A stretch of 10,228 nt of DNA. It comes from Acidimicrobiales bacterium. GTDB taxonomy: Bacteria; Actinomycetota; Acidimicrobiia; Acidimicrobiales; Iamiaceae. Both the position numbers and the translations under genes were made by a program. Numbering within the stretch: the stretch's first letter is position 1; each line of letters begins with the position of its first letter. The stretch spans positions 1-10,228 of the forward strand of contig JAGQSI010000042.1 of assembly GCA_020439605.1 (NCBI GenBank). The letters run 5' to 3'. The notes under the pieces were generated by a model. The model searched no databases. It worked only from the letters and a program-made list of their open reading frames with translations, and was not told where the DNA came from. Shown piece by piece: positions 1-6,873 of the stretch.

Positions 1-1
1 G

Positions 2-745
2 CTCGACTACCACGCCCCATATGAGTACGGCCCGACCGACAAGCCAAGAGGCGTGGGCGTTCACCCCCACCGTGGTTTCGAAACCGTCACCTTGGCCTTT
101 CAAGGAAGCGTTGCCCACCACGACAGCACCGGCGCTGGCGGGGTGATCCACCCCGGAGATGTTCAGTGGATGACAGCCGGATCAGGTGTCTTGCACAAGG
201 AATACCACGAAGCCCAATGGGCAAAAACAGGCGGCACCTTCCACATGGTGCAGCTCTGGGTGAACCTGCCGGCCAACAAGAAGATGGACCCGCCTCGCTA
301 CCAAGGCCTCACCGCCGAGCAGATCGGAAGCAGGGACCTGCCCAACGATGCCGGCATAGTTCGGGTGATCGCCGGATCGTATGGGGACTACCAGGGCCCA
401 GCCGAGACCAACTCACCAATGAACCTTTGGGACCTACAACTAAACGCTTCGTCTAGCGCGAGCTTCGAGTTCCCCGCCCAAGAAAACACCGCGCTTCTGG
501 TCCTCGAAGGTACGGCTTCGGTGAATGGCGCCAAGGCCAACGAGGGAGACCTCGTAGTGCTCGACAATGTCGGAACCACCGTCAACGTGTCGAGCGAAGA
601 GTCGGCCCGACTCCTACTGCTCAACGGTGAGCCACTCAATGAACCGGTGGTCTCATATGGTCCCTTCGTGATGAACACCCGCCAACAGATCATCGAGGCC
701 TACGAGGACTTCCAGGCCGGCAAGTTCGGTTACCTGGAGGACTAA
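2..745 (+). CDS. Pirin family protein (5' end outside window)
   Basis: This is a bicupin pirin. The reading frame is open from position 2, so the true start lies upstream, and a GTG at 53 is an internal valine. The visible part is 247 residues, so only a short N-terminal stretch is missing. The N-terminal cupin carries HPHRGFETVT with His21 and His23 (visible numbering), then GDVQWMTAGSGVLHKE with His65 and Glu67. These match the four iron ligands known in human pirin. The C-terminal end has the family hallmark GPFVMNT near 673, and the frame stops with TAA at 743-745. Pirins bind non-haem iron in the cytoplasm; some have quercetin-dioxygenase activity and others act as redox-sensing partners of transcription factors or dehydrogenases. 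Which applies here cannot be told from sequence. The next gene starts 40 bp downstream on the same strand, so cotranscription is possible. Confidence 0.93.
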   Translation, partial: LDYHAPYEYGPTDKPRGVGVHPHRGFETVTLAFQGSVAHHDSTGAGGVIHPGDVQWMTAGSGVLHKEYHEAQWAKTGGTFHMVQLWVNLPANKKMDPPRYQGLTAEQIGSRDLPNDAGIVRVIAGSYGDYQGPAETNSPMNLWDLQLNASSSASFEFPAQENTALLVLEGTASVNGAKANEGDLVVLDNVGTTVNVSSEESARLLLLNGEPLNEPVVSYGPFVMNTRQQIIEAYEDFQAGKFGYLED

Positions 746-785
746 GCCGCCAACACCTGGTTGGGCAATGCCATACCATCGGCCC

Positions 786-1565
786 ATGGCTGACACCCCA
801 AGCTTTGAGAACCTGTCCATCACCGTTGAGGGCAACATCGCACAGCTCGTGCTGAACCGCCCAGCCAAGATGAACGCCCTGTCCACTTCGCTACTAGAAG
901 AACTGGCCCAAGCCGCACGATGGTTCGACACAGTTCCAGAGGTAAAGGCAGTGGTTGTCAGCGGTGCTGGCAAACACTTCAGCGCTGGTGCAGATCTCGA
1001 GGCCTTCACCGGCCCAGCAGCAACCGATATTCGTAAAGCCGCAGATGCAGGACGGCTTATGGCAGAGGCCATAGAGGAGATGACCGCTCCTGCCGTTGCA
1101 GCCATCACGGGTTGGTGCGTTGGGGGTGGCCTCGTGCTCGCCGCTGCATGCGACCTTCGAGTAGCAGACGACGATGCCCGCTTCTCCATCCCCGAGGTTG
1201 ACCTCGGAATCCCACTCGCATGGGGAGGGATCCCCCGGCTGGTGAGAGAGATCGGCCCAGCAGCAACCAAAGAACTGGTCATGACATGTCGTACTTTCGA
1301 TGCCACCGAGGCGCGCAGCCTTGGCTTCTTGAACAAGACAGTGCCGGCCGATCAGGTCCTTGCCGAGGCCTCGAATCTCGCAAACGAACTCGCCAAACGG
1401 CCGGCGCTTGCCATTTCGGTCACCAAACGACACGTCAACGCGGTCACCTCTCAGATGGTCGGCACAGCCCGGTCATGGTCAGACGCCGATGGACTCATCA
1501 CGTCCCTGCACGATCCCGGTTGTCAGCAGGCCCGGTTGGACTATCTCAAAGAGCGCAACCGCTAG
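786..1565 (+). CDS. Enoyl-CoA hydratase/isomerase (crotonase) family protein
   Basis: A 259-residue crotonase-fold protein of usual family length, likely acting on an acyl-CoA in the cytoplasm. I start it at ATG 786 because MADTPSFENL leads directly into the first strand; an in-frame ATG at 768 would add six residues, and neither start has a convincing ribosome site. The CoA/oxyanion-hole motif HFSAGADL is at residues 64-71. A second loop, GGGLVLAAACD, is at 113-123, and the segment FSIPEVDLGIPLAWGG is at 133-148. Of the two glutamates used by classical hydratases (Glu144 and Glu164 of the rat enzyme), the second is present as Glu137. The first position is Val117. This argues against a textbook hydratase and leaves isomerase or another crotonase reaction open. 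The gene converges with the minus-strand oxidoreductase and overlaps it by 4 nt. Confidence 0.9.
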   Translation: MADTPSFENLSITVEGNIAQLVLNRPAKMNALSTSLLEELAQAARWFDTVPEVKAVVVSGAGKHFSAGADLEAFTGPAATDIRKAADAGRLMAEAIEEMTAPAVAAITGWCVGGGLVLAAACDLRVADDDARFSIPEVDLGIPLAWGGIPRLVREIGPAATKELVMTCRTFDATEARSLGFLNKTVPADQVLAEASNLANELAKRPALAISVTKRHVNAVTSQMVGTARSWSDADGLITSLHDPGCQQARLDYLKERNR

Positions 1566-2575
1566 GACAGGAATTCGCCAAGCACCGCCATGGTGTGGGA
1601 CTGTTCATCCGGATTGCCACCCATGGGCACCGGCGTGAAGTCCGTTACGCCTGAAGCCTTGAGCAGACCAATGGCCTCTCGGACCTGATCTTCTGAGCCT
1701 ACGATCGACAAGTCACCAAGACCCTCCACCCCTTCAATGTCCATGACCGCTCGATAGCTCGGCAGCGTGGCGTAGTCGGAGAGGATCACAGCCAGAAAGT
1801 CTCTTGCTGGTTGGGGATCGTCGGTGACCCACACCGGGATCGAACACACAATGGCCGGCGCCGCGCGTCCTGCTTGTGCAGCCGCGTCGTTGATCATCGG
1901 AGCGATCTGGGTAGCCACGGTCTTGTGGCCGACGCACCACAAAATGGTTCCATCGGTGCGAGACCCGGCGAGTTTCAACATCTGCGGGCCAAGCGCCGCG
2001 ATCATGATCTTGGGGGTCCCATCAGAAGGTTTCACTGCGTCCCCGTGAAAGGACCACGTCTCACCATCGCGCGCAGAACTACCGGTTTCGAGAAGATCGC
2101 CGAGAATGTCCAGGTACTCGCGCATATGTCGCACCGGCTTGACCCATTGCTGCTTGAGACTGCCCTCCACCTGCGGCTGATGGTTGACACCGATCCCAAC
2201 GATCAGCCTCTCACCCACCAACGCCTGAGCAGTGAGGGCCTGGGTGGCGAGTGAATGTGGGTGACGTTCCCAGGTGGATATCACTGCGGTCCCGAGTTCC
2301 ATAGGCGAACGATCAGCCGACGGAGTCGGCGCAACATTCGCACTCACGGTGACCGTCCCAGAGGTGAAGGTGACGGTCTCGGGCTCGGCGCCAGCAGTTC
2401 CACCGGTGTGGGCTGCGTTGCCATAGGCCCCGATCACCCCGAGCGCATCCACTAGTCCAACCTGCGCCACCCAGTAGCTGGAGAATCCGGCGCTCTCCAT
2501 GTCCGCCATGTCCTCAAGCAGCCCAGCCACACCGTGGGTGAGCATCCGACCAGATCCATTGATCCCAATTCTCAT
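1562..2575 (-). CDS. Luciferase-like (LLM class) oxidoreductase, probably F420-dependent
   Basis: A 337-residue TIM-barrel oxidoreductase of the bacterial luciferase-like class. Such enzymes transfer hydride using F420H2 or reduced flavin on varied substrates; F420 is the guess here from actinobacterial relatives. The start is placed at ATG 2575 because MRIGINGSG is the typical first strand. An in-frame TTG at 2602 would add nine residues, and no clear Shine-Dalgarno precedes either, so a leaderless mRNA is possible. Family landmarks follow in order: GFSSYWVAQ (30-38), ELGTAVISTWERHP (93-106), VGERLIVGIGVNH, a glycine-rich segment near IMIAALGPQMLKLAG, and a C-terminal FTPVPMG. Odd feature: between VDALGVIGAYG and MELGTAV lie about 38 residues (53-90, nucleotides 2306-2419) rich in Thr, Val, Ala and Pro, where relatives I know have only a few. 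The frame stays open, so it is an insertion rather than damage. Confidence 0.88.
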   Translation of the reverse strand: MRIGINGSGRMLTHGVAGLLEDMADMESAGFSSYWVAQVGLVDALGVIGAYGNAAHTGGTAGAEPETVTFTSGTVTVSANVAPTPSADRSPMELGTAVISTWERHPHSLATQALTAQALVGERLIVGIGVNHQPQVEGSLKQQWVKPVRHMREYLDILGDLLETGSSARDGETWSFHGDAVKPSDGTPKIMIAALGPQMLKLAGSRTDGTILWCVGHKTVATQIAPMINDAAAQAGRAAPAIVCSIPVWVTDDPQPARDFLAVILSDYATLPSYRAVMDIEGVEGLGDLSIVGSEDQVREAIGLLKASGVTDFTPVPMGGNPDEQSHTMAVLGEFLS

Positions 2576-2631
2576 AGTGCTCGGTAGGTTAGGGGTAACC
2601 AACCAAACTTGCTTCGAGGGGAAGAATCATC

Positions 2632-3114
2632 ATGGACGACAAGCTCACTACCTGTTTGTGGTTCCCGAACCGCGATGGTTTGGATGCCGCTCAGTTCTAC
2701 GCCAAAACCTTTCCCGACAGCGAGGTTCTCGACGCAATGCATGCCTCCACCGACTACCCCGGTGGCAGCGCTGGCGACGTTCTGGCCGTCAACTTCACCG
2801 TGTTGGGCAGGCCGTTTATGGCATTGAACTCAAGGCCGGAGATCTCACCCAACCACAGTGTCAGCTTCATCGTCATCACCGAGGACCAGGACGAGACGGA
2901 CCGTTACTGGAACGCCATCATCGACAACGGAGGCGAGGCGGATGAATGCGGATGGTGCCGTGACCGCTGGGGATTCTCATGGCAGATCACCCCGCGCATC
3001 CTTCTAGAAGGAATGCAGCACTCAGACCCGCTAACCGCTCAGCGGGTGATGACAGCGATGATGACGATGGTCAAGATCGACGTCGCTCAGATCGAAGCCG
3101 CTCTGGCCGGCTGA
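2632..3114 (+). CDS. VOC / PhnB-like protein (3-demethylubiquinone-9 3-methyltransferase-like family)
   Basis: A 160-residue protein of the glyoxalase-like PhnB family, often annotated as 3-demethylubiquinone methyltransferase though most members have no proven methyltransferase activity. Support comes from the N-terminal LTTCLWFPNRDGLDAAQFYA, then GRPFMALN, SFIVITEDQDETDRYW, the glycine/cysteine/tryptophan segment CGWCRDRWGFSWQITPR, and the C-terminal helix ending VKIDVAQIEAAL, all in the family order. Length is normal. Start ATG 2632 follows a good ribosome site, GAGGGGAAG at 2616-2624, with a 7-nt spacer. The gene is divergent from the luciferase-like gene across 56 bp, so the two promoters must lie very close together or overlap. 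It is the last gene before the two-component system, 73 bp upstream of it. The physiological role is unknown. Confidence 0.88.
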   Translation: MDDKLTTCLWFPNRDGLDAAQFYAKTFPDSEVLDAMHASTDYPGGSAGDVLAVNFTVLGRPFMALNSRPEISPNHSVSFIVITEDQDETDRYWNAIIDNGGEADECGWCRDRWGFSWQITPRILLEGMQHSDPLTAQRVMTAMMTMVKIDVAQIEAALAG

Positions 3115-3187
3115 GCGAGATGCCTTTCACAGACAACTCCCATGAAGCTCAAAGCAAACAAGCAGAGCCACATGATTGGATGATGTG

Positions 3188-3889
3188 ATGGTGCCGCAAA
3201 AGACAGCCCAGAAACCACGAGTGCTAGTTGTAGACGATGAGGAGAACATCCGATATCTCGTCGGCTCGGCACTCCAACTCGACGGGTTCGACACATTGAG
3301 CGTGGAGACCGGGACCGAAGCAATAGATGCGGTAGCGGGCTTCAACCCCGACGTCATCGTCCTAGACATCATGCTGCCCGACATTGACGGCTTCAACGTC
3401 CTGCAACGGATCCGGGACCGGGGATGTCTGGTGCCAGTGATATTCCTCACGGCTCGGGACTCGACCGAAGATCGAGTTAGAGGCCTCACCACCGGCGGAG
3501 CCGACTACCAGGTGAAACCCTTTGCGGTTGCCGAACTAGTGGCCAGAGTCCGTCTACGGCTCGAACAAAACGGATCTGGGGCGCCTGCTCGTACCTTTCG
3601 AGTTGCAGACCTAGAACTCGATCCCGAAGCACACCGGGTAACTAGAGGCGGGGCTGTGATCTCGCTGTCGCCCACCGAGTACAAACTTCTGCACTACCTG
3701 TTGGTCAATAGCGGGCGGGTGCTCACCAGGATGCAGATTCTCGACCATGTCTGGGCCTATGACTTCGACGGAGACTCCTCAATCGTGGACACCTACGTCA
3801 GCTATCTTCGCCGCAAGGTGGACTCGAAAGAACCAAAACTCATTCACACCGTTCGTGGGGTCGGCTTTGCCCTGCGTGTAGATCCGTGA
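3188..3889 (+). CDS. OmpR/PhoB-family two-component response regulator
   Basis: A 233-residue DNA-binding response regulator. The receiver domain covers about residues 10-125: acidic pocket Asp16/Asp17 in VLVVDDEEN, phosphoacceptor Asp60 in VLDIMLPDIDGF, Thr88 in FLTARD and Lys110 in VKPF. A winged-helix output domain spans about 138-231, with LSPTEYKLLHYLL, the recognition-helix region SIVDTYVSYLRRKVD and the C-terminal HTVRGVGFALR. All residues needed for phosphorylation are present. ATG 3188 is chosen; TTG 3176, GTG 3185 and GTG 3191 are also in frame and the ribosome site is weak, so the exact start is uncertain by a few codons. The stop overlaps the kinase start (GTGA, 3886-3889), which indicates translational coupling. 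Likely targets are its own operon and the DUF4956/VTC genes downstream, by position only. Layout resembles mycobacterial TrcR or TcrX, but orthology is not shown. Confidence 0.95.
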   Translation: MVPQKTAQKPRVLVVDDEENIRYLVGSALQLDGFDTLSVETGTEAIDAVAGFNPDVIVLDIMLPDIDGFNVLQRIRDRGCLVPVIFLTARDSTEDRVRGLTTGGADYQVKPFAVAELVARVRLRLEQNGSGAPARTFRVADLELDPEAHRVTRGGAVISLSPTEYKLLHYLLVNSGRVLTRMQILDHVWAYDFDGDSSIVDTYVSYLRRKVDSKEPKLIHTVRGVGFALRVDP

Positions 3890-5343
3890 AACTTAGGGCT
3901 CGGTTGCTGCTAGCCGGGGTCCTGATTCTTGTTGTGGTTGGGGTTGGCGGCTTGGCCATCGTCAACAGCCAAGAGCGCTATCTGGTGGGCCAGCTCGATG
4001 AGCAACTCCACACAACACGCCCGCTTCTGGGGCCACCTCGAGATCGCCCGGCCTCCGACTCACCCCCACCGGAACAGCCTTCAGAAGAGAACTCTGGCGA
4101 GGGCCAGGGTGAAGGTTCGGGCGGAGGGTTCGGGGACAACTCCGACAAGGCCCCGGTCTCGAATCTCTATGTGGGCCAAATCGTGGACGGCGAGCTCACA
4201 ACGATTCTGCAGGGCCAACTTCTAGATGATTCGCCATCTATAAGTTCCGCCAAACTCAATTCGAGCAGCGACGAACCTACGGGCCCTTTCACCACCAGAG
4301 GGCAAGAGGGGAACTCACGCTTTAGGGCGATTCTGATCACCGAGACCGACACAGGCTCTCGATATGTGGTTGCGCTACCTCGTGATGAAGTGGATCAAGC
4401 AATCAGCCAACTTCGTTCCGTGCTGTTTGGCGGAGCGGCGATCATCGCCGTGGTACTCGGGCTCAGCGCCTGGTGGGTGGACCGTCTCGGTCTGAGACCG
4501 GTGGCACACGTGACAGAGGTTGCCGTTGCCATAACTCAAGGCGCCCGTGGACTGCGAGCAGAACAAACCACCAAAGCAACCGAGGCCAACCAGCTAGCTG
4601 CGGCTTTCAACGTCATGCTCGACGAACACGACGCAACCGAGCAACGTCTTAGATCGTTCATTTCGGACGCGTCCCATGAGCTACGCACTCCGCTCACCTC
4701 GATTCGCGGCTACCTCGACCTCTACAGCGATGGAGCCTTTCGCCAGGAGGGAGAACTCGACGATGTGGTTCGTCGCCTCCAACGAGAATCGTTACGGATG
4801 CAGTCTCTGGTAGAGGACCTTCTCCTTCTCGCCAAACTCGACGAACACCCCGAGATGACCTCGCAATTGCGCTCCGGGTCCGTCGATGTCGCCCAGATCC
4901 TCGAAGATGCTGCGGCCGACGCTGGGGTCCTGCAGGCAGATCGGCCAATAACTGTGGAGGTTGCCCCTGGCCTTCCCCAATGCCAGGGAGACACCCTGCG
5001 GATCCAACAGGTCATAGGGATTTTGGTATCGAACGCCCTCGCCCACACCAAAGCAGACGTAGCTCTACATCTCAGTGCACATTCGAGCGGCGACAAGTGC
5101 ATTATCGAGGTACGAGACCAAGGCCCGGGCCTTGACGCCAAAGTTGCCGAAAAGGTGTTCGACCGCTTCTACCGAGGCGACCCGTCTAGGGCGCGTTCCA
5201 CTGGCGGCAGCGGATTGGGACTAGCGATCGCCAAGTCCATCGTCGAGGCCCACAACGGTGAGATCGCCTTGGAGACAGCTCCGGGCAAGGGCTGCAAATT
5301 CACGGTGAAGCTGCCTAGCTCAGCTAGATCTGCTACCCGCTGA
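3886..5343 (+). CDS. Membrane sensor histidine kinase, partner of the upstream regulator
   Basis: A complete 485-residue sensor kinase starting at GTG 3886, overlapping the regulator stop by 4 nt. Order: first membrane helix about residues 7-26; extracytoplasmic sensor 27-178; second helix about 179-198; HAMP about 199-252; dimerisation/phosphoacceptor helix FISDASHELRTPLTSIRGY with His264; ATPase domain with N box Asn383, G1 box DQGPGLD from Asp411, F box VFDRFYRGD and G2 box GGSGLGLAIAK from Gly440. All catalytic motifs are intact. The sensor starts with a low-complexity Pro/Ser/Glu/Gly stretch (about 49-86) that is probably an exposed flexible linker, followed by a folded part beginning NLYVGQIVDGEL and ending GSRYVVALPRDEVD before the second helix. 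The sensed signal is unknown. It presumably phosphorylates the adjacent regulator at Asp60. A perfect CTAGCT/AGCTAG dyad at 5315-5327 near the 3' end lies in coding sequence. Confidence 0.95.
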   Translation: MKLRARLLLAGVLILVVVGVGGLAIVNSQERYLVGQLDEQLHTTRPLLGPPRDRPASDSPPPEQPSEENSGEGQGEGSGGGFGDNSDKAPVSNLYVGQIVDGELTTILQGQLLDDSPSISSAKLNSSSDEPTGPFTTRGQEGNSRFRAILITETDTGSRYVVALPRDEVDQAISQLRSVLFGGAAIIAVVLGLSAWWVDRLGLRPVAHVTEVAVAITQGARGLRAEQTTKATEANQLAAAFNVMLDEHDATEQRLRSFISDASHELRTPLTSIRGYLDLYSDGAFRQEGELDDVVRRLQRESLRMQSLVEDLLLLAKLDEHPEMTSQLRSGSVDVAQILEDAAADAGVLQADRPITVEVAPGLPQCQGDTLRIQQVIGILVSNALAHTKADVALHLSAHSSGDKCIIEVRDQGPGLDAKVAEKVFDRFYRGDPSRARSTGGSGLGLAIAKSIVEAHNGEIALETAPGKGCKFTVKLPSSARSATR

Positions 5344-5367
5344 GCCAGTTCACAATTCGACGAAACC

Positions 5368-5397
5368 TCTTTGGACACTCCCAGAAAGTTCCAAAGA
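5368..5397. promoter_or_regulatory. Inverted repeat in the kinase-DUF4956 gap, candidate operator
   Basis: The 98-bp gap between the kinase stop and the DUF4956 start contains perfect 8-bp arms, TCTTTGGA (5368-5375) and TCCAAAGA (5390-5397), separated by 14 nt. The arms are centred about 14 nt apart edge to edge, so each arm half lies roughly two helical turns from the other. It is the clearest candidate for a regulator site in front of the DUF4956/VTC pair. It could also be a weak hairpin ending the kinase message, but there is no T run after it. No good -35/-10 pair is obvious nearby. Confidence 0.35.
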
Positions 5398-5441
5398 ACA
5401 AGGCGTACAAATAGAGCTCAATCAACTATTGGAGCATCCAA

Positions 5442-6017
5442 ATGTCGCTCACCCAACTCTTTGTCCTTGACCTAGTCGCCATCTCGATACTCGTGTTCGC
5501 CATCTACTTCCCCCGGCATCGCCGCCGGGACATGGTTGTTGCGCTGCTCGGCATCAACATCGGAGTGCTCGGCGTAACCCAAGGGCTTTCCTCTGCGGAC
5601 GTGTCCGCCGGACTCGGGCTGGGGCTGTTCGGTGTTTTGTCCATCATCAGACTGCGCTCCACAGAGATGGACCAGACTGAGGTTGCCTACTACTTCGGTG
5701 CTCTGGCTCTAGGACTGCTCGGAGGGTTTGCCGTTGAACCCAACTGGCTCAGCGCTGCTTTGATGGCGGCCATTCTCGCCGCCACTGCGATCAGTGATCA
5801 CCCCCGCTTGTTCCGCCGCTACCGCCAACAGGTCATCACTTTGGACCGAGCTGTAGCCGACGAGAACGAGGCGCGCAGACACCTCGAATCACTACTTGGA
5901 GCAAAGGTTCACAACCTCACGGTTCGTAGCCTCAATCTCGTAACCGACACCACCATCGTCGATGTCCGATACGAGCTGAACCCCCTCGAAGCCCGAGTGA
6001 CCGAGGCGTTGTCATGA
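5442..6017 (+). CDS. DUF4956 domain integral membrane protein
   Basis: A 191-residue membrane protein assigned to DUF4956. Hydrophobic segments fall at about residues 5-23, 31-48, 57-69, 82-98 and 101-117, followed by a soluble C-terminal domain of about 70 residues (from DHPRLFRRYR), probably cytoplasmic. The family signature is visible around residues 57-90: a glycine-rich GLGLGLFGVLSIIRLRS, then acidic/polar EMDQTEVAYYFGALALG. Start ATG 5442 has a GGAG ribosome site at 5431-5434, spacer 7 nt. The stop overlaps the VTC gene start as ATGA (6014-6017), so the two are translationally coupled. From general knowledge, DUF4956 genes recur beside VTC-domain genes in bacteria. A role as membrane anchor or channel for the polymerase, as the small transmembrane subunit does in the yeast VTC complex, is inference. 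Biochemical function is unproven. Confidence 0.85.
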   Translation: MSLTQLFVLDLVAISILVFAIYFPRHRRRDMVVALLGINIGVLGVTQGLSSADVSAGLGLGLFGVLSIIRLRSTEMDQTEVAYYFGALALGLLGGFAVEPNWLSAALMAAILAATAISDHPRLFRRYRQQVITLDRAVADENEARRHLESLLGAKVHNLTVRSLNLVTDTTIVDVRYELNPLEARVTEALS

Positions 6018-6811
6018 CAGCACAGATCGAGACCAATACAGCCGTCGCAGAACTTCTCGCCCCGCTAGGGGGTATCGAACTCGACGAACTCAACGACCTT
6101 GCTGCGTACCAGACCCGCCGGGACCACAAGTATCTCATCGAACCACATCTCCTCGCTGATGTCCTCGAGAGCATCAAGAGCCCCATGCGAGTGCTCGAAA
6201 TCGGTGGGCTGCGCAGCTTCGCCTATCGCAGCATCTACTTCGACACCCCCGAGCTGACCAGCTACTTCGACGCTGCGCACAACCGGCCCAAGCGCTTCAA
6301 GGTCCGCTCTCGTTCCTATCTCGACGCCGGCACATGCTGGATCGAGGTGAAGGCCAGGATCCGTCGTGATCAGACCGCCAAAGAACGCGTCGAGCACCAG
6401 CCAGAAGCACAGATGTGTCTGGTTGGCGATGCCCGAGGGTTTGTAGAAACCCATCCTTCGGTTCCAGTTGAAGTAGACCAGCTCGATCCCACGATCATCA
6501 CTGGTTACCGCCGTGCAACCATTCACTGCGGCCAAAGAGTCACCATCGACTCCGGACTTTGGAGCACCAGACCAAACGGCCTCGAAGTTCCTCTCGGAAG
6601 TCTGAACAAGATGTTGATCATCGAGACCAAGTCCGATGGAACAACCCCCGGCGAGTTCGACCACGCACTGTGGTCCCACGGCATCCGCCCCATCTCCTTA
6701 TCCAAGTACGCCGTGGCCATGGCCACCGCCAACCCCCACCTACCTGCCAACCGTTGGCATCGTGTTCTCACCCATCATGTGGGACGACAGAGAATGGAAC
6801 TCACTGGGTAA
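6014..6811 (+). CDS. VTC-domain protein, probable polyphosphate polymerase
   Basis: A 265-residue VTC domain protein (tunnel-fold, CYTH-like superfamily), the catalytic fold of yeast Vtc4, which makes polyphosphate from ATP. Charged residues alternate along predicted strands as in the family: Arg35, Arg36, Asp37 and Lys39 in RRDHKYLI; Arg72 and Asp77 in YRSIYFDTPEL; Lys93, Arg94, Lys96, Arg98 and Arg100 in RPKRFKVRSRSY; Glu111 and Lys113 in WIEVKAR; Glu204 and Lys206 in IIETK; Lys231 in LSKYAVAM. This basic/acidic set would line the tunnel that binds phosphate chains and metal. The first 30 residues look like an extension. There is no SPX domain and no membrane helix, so membrane attachment would have to come from the coupled DUF4956 protein. 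ATG overlaps the preceding stop. A hairpin follows 15 bp after the stop. Enzymatic activity is inferred from fold and conserved charges only. Confidence 0.85.
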   Translation: MTAQIETNTAVAELLAPLGGIELDELNDLAAYQTRRDHKYLIEPHLLADVLESIKSPMRVLEIGGLRSFAYRSIYFDTPELTSYFDAAHNRPKRFKVRSRSYLDAGTCWIEVKARIRRDQTAKERVEHQPEAQMCLVGDARGFVETHPSVPVEVDQLDPTIITGYRRATIHCGQRVTIDSGLWSTRPNGLEVPLGSLNKMLIIETKSDGTTPGEFDHALWSHGIRPISLSKYAVAMATANPHLPANRWHRVLTHHVGRQRMELTG

Positions 6812-6826
6812 CGAAGGTGCACTGCT

Positions 6827-6858
6827 GCTAGTAACAGGGCCACCCTCTTGTTGCTGGC
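6827..6858 (+). terminator. Hairpin after the VTC gene, possible terminator
   Basis: A 10-bp stem (6827-6836 with 6849-6858, two G-U pairs) encloses a short GGG/CCC inner stem (6837-6839 with 6843-6845). It begins 15 bp after the VTC stop. There is no T tract, so this would be a U-less terminator if it is one. It also sits directly before the GAAGG ribosome site of the MFS gene (6861-6865), so an effect on translation of that gene is an alternative. Confidence 0.4.
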
Positions 6859-6873
6859 CTGAAGGTTCCCTTG

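Noticed and set aside
653..1336. Long open frame on the minus strand opposite pirin and crotonase genes
   Set aside because: It is antisense to two well-supported genes, has low-complexity Ser/Ala composition and matches no family.
2346..2378. Dyads in the oxidoreductase insertion (ACGGT/ACCGT and GACCGTC/GACGGTC)
   Set aside because: They follow from repeated Thr/Val codons in the protein; no sign of a mobile repeat or target duplication.
5315..5327. CTAGCT/AGCTAG dyad at the end of the kinase gene
   Set aside because: It lies in coding sequence, is short and has no T tract; not supportable as terminator or operator.
6065..6679. Long minus-strand open frame opposite the VTC gene
   Set aside because: The plus-strand frame has clear family motifs; the antisense frame does not.
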